A DNA stretch of 11,876 bases from CBFHWU01 sp965659665 (GTDB taxonomy: Bacteria; Bacteroidota; Bacteroidia; Flavobacteriales; Flavobacteriaceae): contig CBFHWU010000030.1 in NCBI GenBank assembly GCA_965659665.1, positions 1-11,876 of the forward strand, read 5' to 3'. Both the position numbers and the translations under genes were made by a program. Each line of letters starts with the position of its first letter. The stretch's first letter is position 1. This document shows, piece after piece, positions 7,333-11,876 of this stretch. The notes under the pieces are model-generated. The model had not been told where the DNA came from and made no database searches. It saw only the letters and a program-made list of their open reading frames with translations.

Positions 7333-8457
7333 TTAGATGTTTTTGTAGAAGGTTGAAATTTGATTAAAGACAATATTTTCAGAAAAATTTTCGAGATATC
7401 GTTTACGACTATTTATTCCTAATTTTTCTATATCACAATCTATGGTATTTTTGATCGCCTGCTTCAAACTATCAATATGCTGTTTTTTAGAGATATACCC
7501 ATTAAAGCCTACATCCACAAGCTCTTCGCATCCCGGATTGTTAGTTGTAATTATCGGCTTTGCACAAGCCATGGATTCTAACAAAAATCTTGGTGACCCT
7601 TCCCTATAAAAAGTAGGTAATATACAGATATCTACAAAGTTTATTAGGTCCGGAATATCGTTTCTGTTTCCCAAAAATACAATTCCTTTATTTTTTGAAA
7701 GTTCAGAGATTTCACTTTGGGTAAAGCTGTCAAAATTTTCTTTATCGACTGATCCTGAAATCAATAATATTATTTTTTTTTCTCCTTTTTTATTTAAGCT
7801 TTGAACAGCTAGAACGATTTCTTTTAAGCCTTTGCTTTTTAAAAGTCGACTCGCAAATAGTAAGTAAATCGTGTTGTGTTCTTTAATAAGTGTACCTGCC
7901 CTTGATACATCGTATGGATAGAAGCGAAATTCATCAACCGAACTTCCTCTTATTACTTTACAGTTTGAATTTATGTTTAAATCTACTGCGTCTTGATCGT
8001 TTTGAAAAATAAAATTAACCTTAAATAGCCTATAGTTAAGTTGATAAAAAAATTTAACAATTATTTGCTGCAGTTTAAATTTAAAAGAGTGGTAAGTAAA
8101 AACGATCCCTAAACCAGTAACATGATTTATTATCTTTTTGTGCCCTTGAAGCCCTGCTAACACCCCTCCGATTATATTAGGTTGCATTCGAAAGCAATGG
8201 ATAATATCAAATTGATTTTTATTTAATATTTTATATAAGTCTACAGCAAATTTGATTTGGTTAATCATTCCTTTTCCTCGGATTGTTTTACCGACAGAAA
8301 TAACTTTAAAATTTGCTTCTTGAATTTTTGTTAAAAAGCCATCATTCGGAACAATGACAGTAATTTCATAACCATTGTTCTTGAGATAGTTGGCCAACCT
8401 TATTCTTGCCTTAAAAAAATCTTTCCCCGTATTTTCAATTATTGCTATTTTATTCAC
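7333..8457 (-). CDS. GT4 family glycosyltransferase (CapM/PglA-like)
   Basis: This 374-residue protein has the GT-B fold pattern of glycosyltransferase family 4. The N-terminal acceptor domain includes NHVTGLG at 111-117. The C-terminal donor domain has the phosphate-contacting segment SRLLKSKG (R204, K209) and the retaining E-x7-E motif E286/E294 in REGSPRFLLE, followed by KPIITTNNPGCEELV. The GSPRFLLESMA version is typical of CapM/PglA-like enzymes that add a sugar to a polyprenyl-linked acceptor, but donor and acceptor cannot be read from sequence. It acts on the cytoplasmic side. The start is GTG at 8457, sharing one base with the TAG stop of the upstream glycosyltransferase (TAGTG), so translation is probably coupled. 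A run of nine A's (minus strand) lies at 7773-7781. Base composition is very AT-rich. Confidence 0.88.
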   Translation of the reverse strand: MNKIAIIENTGKDFFKARIRLANYLKNNGYEITVIVPNDGFLTKIQEANFKVISVGKTIRGKGMINQIKFAVDLYKILNKNQFDIIHCFRMQPNIIGGVLAGLQGHKKIINHVTGLGIVFTYHSFKFKLQQIIVKFFYQLNYRLFKVNFIFQNDQDAVDLNINSNCKVIRGSSVDEFRFYPYDVSRAGTLIKEHNTIYLLFASRLLKSKGLKEIVLAVQSLNKKGEKKIILLISGSVDKENFDSFTQSEISELSKNKGIVFLGNRNDIPDLINFVDICILPTFYREGSPRFLLESMACAKPIITTNNPGCEELVDVGFNGYISKKQHIDSLKQAIKNTIDCDIEKLGINSRKRYLENFSENIVFNQISTFYKNI

Positions 8458-9608
8458 TACACAATATTTTTATAGATATCATATGTTTGCGATGCTGCTT
8501 TATCCCAGGAAAAGGATTTGGCTCTTTGAAGTCCCTTTGCTATCATTTCTTCTCTTTTTTCATTATGATGACTAACAAATGCTATGTGGTTTGATAATGC
8601 CTCAACATCGGAGGGATTCATTAACAAGGCTGCATCACCTGCGACCTCAGGTAAAGAGGTGGAATTGGAAGTAATCACAGGGCAGCTCGATGCCATTGCC
8701 TCAAGAACCGTTAATCCAAAACCCTCAAATAGAGATGGATATATAAAAGCAACCGCTTCTCGGTATAAGAAACGCAAAAGAGTATCGCTTACATACCCAA
8801 GAAAATGAACCCGATTTTCTAGACCCAGCGCATTTACTTGTTCTGTTACCCATTGATAATCCCAGCCATTGCCTCCCACAGTTATAAGCTGATGAGAGGG
8901 TAAATCATCTTTTAATCTACTAAAGGCTTTTAGTACCGTTTGTAAATTTTTACGAGGGCTGATCTGTCCTACAGTTAAAAAAAAAGGCTGGTCTAATAAG
9001 GGAGCTATCAAATGAAAATCTGTGATCTCTTTTATTGTTGGCGTTTTAAAAAAGACTTCATCCACCCCTTCATGTACTACATGTAAACGATCCTTCACAG
9101 ATTGATTATAGTTTGCTAACGCATAGGCTTCTACCGCATCTGCCGTGGCTTGAGATACACATATCATGGCTGCTGCTTTATTAACAGCTTGTTTTAAACT
9201 CCCCTTCATAAACCATTGGTCTTTTTTAGTGAAAAATTGAGGGTGTGTTAGAGGACCAATGTCGTGAATGGTAACCACATAAGGCTTACGTGTAGCCACT
9301 TTATAACCCAAAGAAAGTGCGTGAACAATGTCTATCTGGGAGTCTACACCCATTTCTAAAAAAGGAAAATTGAATAACATCCACACCAAGGGGGTACCTT
9401 TTCTTCCCCAGGGCAGTACTTTTAAATCTGTGCGCGATTTTAGGGCGTCTATTTCTTCGGAAGTACCGTTTGTTGAAGCCGATACAGGATGTAGTTTTAA
9501 AGATCTTTTATGCTGCAACAAAGCATTGTATATATTGTGTGCATAGCGTGCAATGCCATGCCCTTTGGAAGAAGCAAATTGATTTGAAAAATAGCCAATA
9601 TGAATCAT
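8457..9608 (-). CDS. GT4 family glycosyltransferase (mannosyltransferase-like)
   Basis: This 383-residue GT-B enzyme starts at ATG 9608. Family 4 signatures include a glycine-rich N-terminal loop (SSKGHGIARY, 13-22), VTIHDIGPLTHP (112-123), VGQISPRKNL (213-222, with R219 and K220 contacting the donor phosphates), and the E-x7-E pair E295/E303 in FEGFGLTVLEAMA, then SLPEVAGDAALL. This set matches the MtfB/WbaZ-like group, often mannosyltransferases of O-antigen or capsule synthesis; the actual sugar is inference. It lies 67 nt after the SGNH gene and overlaps the next glycosyltransferase by one base. Its base composition is much richer in G+C than its neighbours: 8641-8700 has 32 G+C of 60, against 12 of 60 at 8041-8100 in the next gene. 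No clear TAnnTTTG promoter precedes it, so it is probably read with the genes upstream. Confidence 0.9.
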   Translation of the reverse strand: MIHIGYFSNQFASSKGHGIARYAHNIYNALLQHKRSLKLHPVSASTNGTSEEIDALKSRTDLKVLPWGRKGTPLVWMLFNFPFLEMGVDSQIDIVHALSLGYKVATRKPYVVTIHDIGPLTHPQFFTKKDQWFMKGSLKQAVNKAAAMICVSQATADAVEAYALANYNQSVKDRLHVVHEGVDEVFFKTPTIKEITDFHLIAPLLDQPFFLTVGQISPRKNLQTVLKAFSRLKDDLPSHQLITVGGNGWDYQWVTEQVNALGLENRVHFLGYVSDTLLRFLYREAVAFIYPSLFEGFGLTVLEAMASSCPVITSNSTSLPEVAGDAALLMNPSDVEALSNHIAFVSHHNEKREEMIAKGLQRAKSFSWDKAASQTYDIYKNIV

Positions 9609-9666
9609 GTAATTAGCACTGTTTAATATTATAGTAAATAATTAATATTTGAAAAGAAAACTTTTT

Positions 9667-9687
9667 CTCATCATATTATTTGATGAG
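9667..9687. other. Stem-loop at the stop codon of the SGNH gene
   Basis: CTCATCA (9667-9673) and TGATGAG (9681-9687) form a perfect 7-bp inverted repeat with a 7-nt loop that holds the TAA stop of the SGNH-like gene (9678-9676). On the minus strand it is followed by an A-run, not a U-run, so it is not a standard intrinsic terminator. It might act as a processing or stability element between the acyltransferase pair and the glycosyltransferases. Confidence 0.3.
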
Positions 9688-10701
9688 TTCGTTTATTTTT
9701 TGGGCAATTATTTTAGAAGCAATAGGAGACCAATGTGTATCATCAAAAAAATATAAATCTTTCTTAAAATCTTTGTTTTTTCTTAAAACTTTTTTTGGAT
9801 TGAAGTATATATAATCTTTTTTTAATGAATCTAAAACATCATAAAATATAAGTTTTTTGTTTAGAGGTTTAATTAAATCATCATAGTAGAAATCATATTT
9901 ATCAGGAGGTATTATTACGATTAACTTTATACCTCTATTTTTTAATTTTTCAGAGAGTATATTCAATTTTTCATTGGCCTTTTTGATCTCGGCTATGTTA
10001 TTTTTTTCTTCCAAACCCTTTATGTCATCAGCATAAAAAACTAATTTATTTTCATCATAAGAAAACAAGTTTTCCTTTGTTTTAGATATAATTACTTTCT
10101 CCCGAATGTCTTTTTTTAAAAGAGCATTCAAAACATAATATAAATTATGTCTTGAAAACAATACTGATTTTTCATTCACTGAAGAAAATTCATTTAAAAA
10201 TTTTTGCCTTATGTGTACATCATATTCTCTTAATTGATGTTTACTTTTGATTGACTTTTCTTTGACGCTGTTTAATTTATTCAAGATATTCCTATGAACA
10301 CTTTGAAGAATGACGTAATCAACATTAATTGTATCTAAAATATTATTATTTAATAATTCTTCTATACGCTCGAATGGATTAGAAAAAGGCATATTGAGTA
10401 AAGTGTGTTGTTTTGCTAAAAAGTTAACGTAACCGCTAGTGCCTTTCATCTCTTGACGTGAAAACGAATCACCAATGTTTAAAACTGTATAGTTATTATT
10501 AGTATTGTTAGCGAAGTATTCAAAATATATTGTATCTAATTTTGATTCTGGATACTACGAGAAGTAATCATAGGATATATTTAATTTACCAATTCTATTG
10601 AGATCCTTTAATACATGATTTTCTGCAGTCATCAAATAAAAAACATGGATAGATAAAAATGGTAAAACAAATAGAACTGTTTTCAAAATAAATTTTTTCA
10701 T
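9676..10701 (-). pseudogene. SGNH/AlgJ-like polysaccharide acyltransferase partner interrupted by in-frame TAG at 10555-10557
   Basis: A single frame of 341 codons plus stop runs from ATG 10701 to TAA 9676-9678, broken only by TAG at codon 49 (10557-10555). The start lies 4 nt after the MBOAT stop. Residues 1 to about 26 form an N-terminal signal or membrane anchor (KKFILKTVLFVLPFLSIHVF). Downstream of the stop come the SGNH block I motif GDSF (77-80, nucleophile S79), VIIPPDK (262-268) and the catalytic pair D321/H323 in DDTHWSP. This layout matches the AlgJ/AlgX/DltD-like SGNH proteins that work with MBOAT proteins to acylate glycans in the periplasm. No ATG, GTG or TTG occurs between the stop and S79; the next Met is residue 85, so reinitiation would give a protein without anchor or nucleophile. 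As written, the gene should be inactive unless the TAG is a sequencing error or is read through. Confidence 0.82.
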
Positions 10702-10705
10702 ATCA

Positions 10706-11876
10706 TTAAAATTGAAAATAGATGAACTCTTGTGTGTTTTTAGAAAACCAAAACAATGAGCTTATTAAGATAAAATATAAAACCATTCTGAACCATTTAT
10801 TTGGTTTCATAATAATTTTCTCTAACGCAAACTGATCTTTTCTTCCCAACCACTCTACCATAAGAAATATTATAACCAAACAAACAGAAACCAATGCACT
10901 AAGCATTCCAGAAAACTGAGGTTTTTCAAAAATAGTTTTAGAAAAAATTTCTTTAATATAACTAAATGCATGACTTATATTTTCAGCTCTAAAAAATATC
11001 CAAGCAAACACTGTCAGCATAAATGTTGTTAACATTGCAACAAACTCTCTTATTGATGGCAGTAATTTTCCCTCAGCAACTACCCCTAAATTTTTTCTAT
11101 TGTTATTGGTTAAAAGTAAAGGCAGAAAATAGAAAGCATTCAATGCTCCCCAAATAATAAAAGTCCAATTGGCTCCATGCCAAAAACCACTGACTAAAAA
11201 TATGGCAAAAGTATTTCTTACTTTCATCCAAGTACCTCCTCTACTTCCTCCCAATGGAATATATAGATAATCCCTAAACCACGTACTTAATGAAATATGC
11301 CAACGTCTCCAAAACTCAGCGATATCTCTTGAAAAGTAGGGTGTAGCAAAATTTTGTTTTAAGTCAAAACCAAAGAGTCTTGATGTCCCAATAGCAATGT
11401 CAGAATAACCAGAGAAATCACCGTATATCTGAAAGGTAAAGAATACAGCACCAAGAACTAAAGTGCTTCCATTCATATCGGCTGAATTATTAAATATCTG
11501 ATTGGCAAACTCCGCACAATTATCGGCAATCACCACTTTTTTAAATAATCCCCATAATATTTGACGCATACCATCGACTGCCTTGTGGTATTCAAAGGTT
11601 CGCTTTTTGTAAAACTGAGGCAGTAGGTTTGTAGCTCTTTCAATTGGTCCTGCAACTAATTGGGGGAAAAAGCAAACAAAGGCAGAAAATGCCATAAAGT
11701 CTTTTGTAGGCTCAAGTTTTCGTTTGTAGACATCAATAGTATAGCTTAAGGTCTGAAATGTGTAAAAACTAATCCCTACTGGAAGAATGATGTTAAGGCT
11801 ATTGGCATTGATCTTCATACCAAACAGACTAAAGGCATCAACAAAGTTGTCTAAGAAGAAATTATAGTACTTGAAG
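10706..11876 (-). CDS. MBOAT family O-acyltransferase, AlgI-like (5' end outside window)
   Basis: The frame is open from the right edge (first full codon at 11875) to TAA at 10708-10706, 389 residues visible. The ATG at 11818 is internal: the upstream codons encode FKYYNFFLDNF, a conserved segment of AlgI-type proteins, so the start and probably about 80-120 N-terminal residues lie outside. Visible family landmarks are LPVGISFYTFQTLSYTIDVY, FFPQLVAGPIER, the WRRWHISLSTWFRDYLYIPL block, and SGFWHGANWTF with the catalytic His of MBOAT enzymes. Several hydrophobic membrane segments follow. These inner-membrane proteins pass an acyl group, usually acetyl, across the membrane to an SGNH partner that modifies polysaccharide; the next gene, 4 nt away, encodes such a partner. 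Downstream glycosyltransferases support a role in modifying an exopolysaccharide, though cell-wall acylation is possible. Confidence 0.92.
   Translation of the reverse strand, partial: FKYYNFFLDNFVDAFSLFGMKINANSLNIILPVGISFYTFQTLSYTIDVYKRKLEPTKDFMAFSAFVCFFPQLVAGPIERATNLLPQFYKKRTFEYHKAVDGMRQILWGLFKKVVIADNCAEFANQIFNNSADMNGSTLVLGAVFFTFQIYGDFSGYSDIAIGTSRLFGFDLKQNFATPYFSRDIAEFWRRWHISLSTWFRDYLYIPLGGSRGGTWMKVRNTFAIFLVSGFWHGANWTFIIWGALNAFYFLPLLLTNNNRKNLGVVAEGKLLPSIREFVAMLTTFMLTVFAWIFFRAENISHAFSYIKEIFSKTIFEKPQFSGMLSALVSVCLVIIFLMVEWLGRKDQFALEKIIMKPNKWFRMVLYFILISSLFWFSKNTQEFIYFQF

Noticed and set aside
8390..9546. Three small plus-strand open frames within the glycosyltransferase region
   Set aside because: All lie antisense to well-supported GT4 genes and encode nothing recognisable.
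2451..10557. Stop-codon reassignment or programmed readthrough
   Set aside because: TAA, TAG and TGA all end intact genes in this window (TAA at 3779, 4978, 7333 and 10706, TAG at 8457, TGA at 7197), and the two internal stops use different codons with no shared context or stem-loop that I can see.
10706..11818. ATG at 11818 as the start of the MBOAT gene
   Set aside because: The frame continues upstream with conserved AlgI-type residues to the window edge, so the gene is 5'-partial and this Met is internal.

Overview
The window looks like an AT-rich Bacteroidota chromosome, most likely a member of the Flavobacteriaceae. The evidence is a promoter of the Bacteroidota type (TTTG, 21-nt spacer, TAnnTTTG) at 5753-5785, the absence of clear Shine-Dalgarno sequences, secretory leaders ending in AQS, FGQ or QSQ, and large secreted proteins built from tandem cadherin/Ig-like beta-sandwich domains. 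The theme is the synthesis, modification and export of an extracellular polysaccharide, plus secreted surface or matrix proteins.

Layout, read by transcription unit. (1) Right-hand unit on the minus strand, entering from beyond the right edge: an MBOAT (AlgI-type) O-acyltransferase lacking its N terminus (10706-11876), an SGNH/AlgJ-like partner broken by an in-frame TAG (9676-10701), and two GT4 glycosyltransferases joined by a TAGTG overlap (8457-9608 and 7333-8457). (2) One plus-strand gene (6175-7197) for a family-5 nucleotidyltransferase-like protein with no usable ATG. (3) Left-hand unit on the minus strand, starting at the promoter near 5753-5785: a YjbH/GfcD-type outer-membrane exopolysaccharide protein encoded as two genes with a TAATG overlap (4978-5730 and 3779-4978), then a cadherin-repeat secreted protein broken by an in-frame TAA (1818-3722), then, 9 nt later, a second cadherin-repeat secreted protein that runs off the left edge (1-1808).

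How the parts may work together (inference): the GT4 enzymes build a glycan, the MBOAT/SGNH pair acylates it (probably O-acetylation), the split YjbH pair acts at the outer membrane in its export, and the repeat proteins co-expressed with YjbH may be matrix proteins or adhesins that bind calcium and/or the glycan.

The main points for a second look are two genes each broken by a single in-frame stop codon with the reading frame intact on both sides, a natural fission of YjbH, and near-identical 276- and 279-bp intragenic repeats in two adjacent secreted-protein genes. I found no tRNA, rRNA, CRISPR array or insertion sequence. No defence system or wholly new system is evident.
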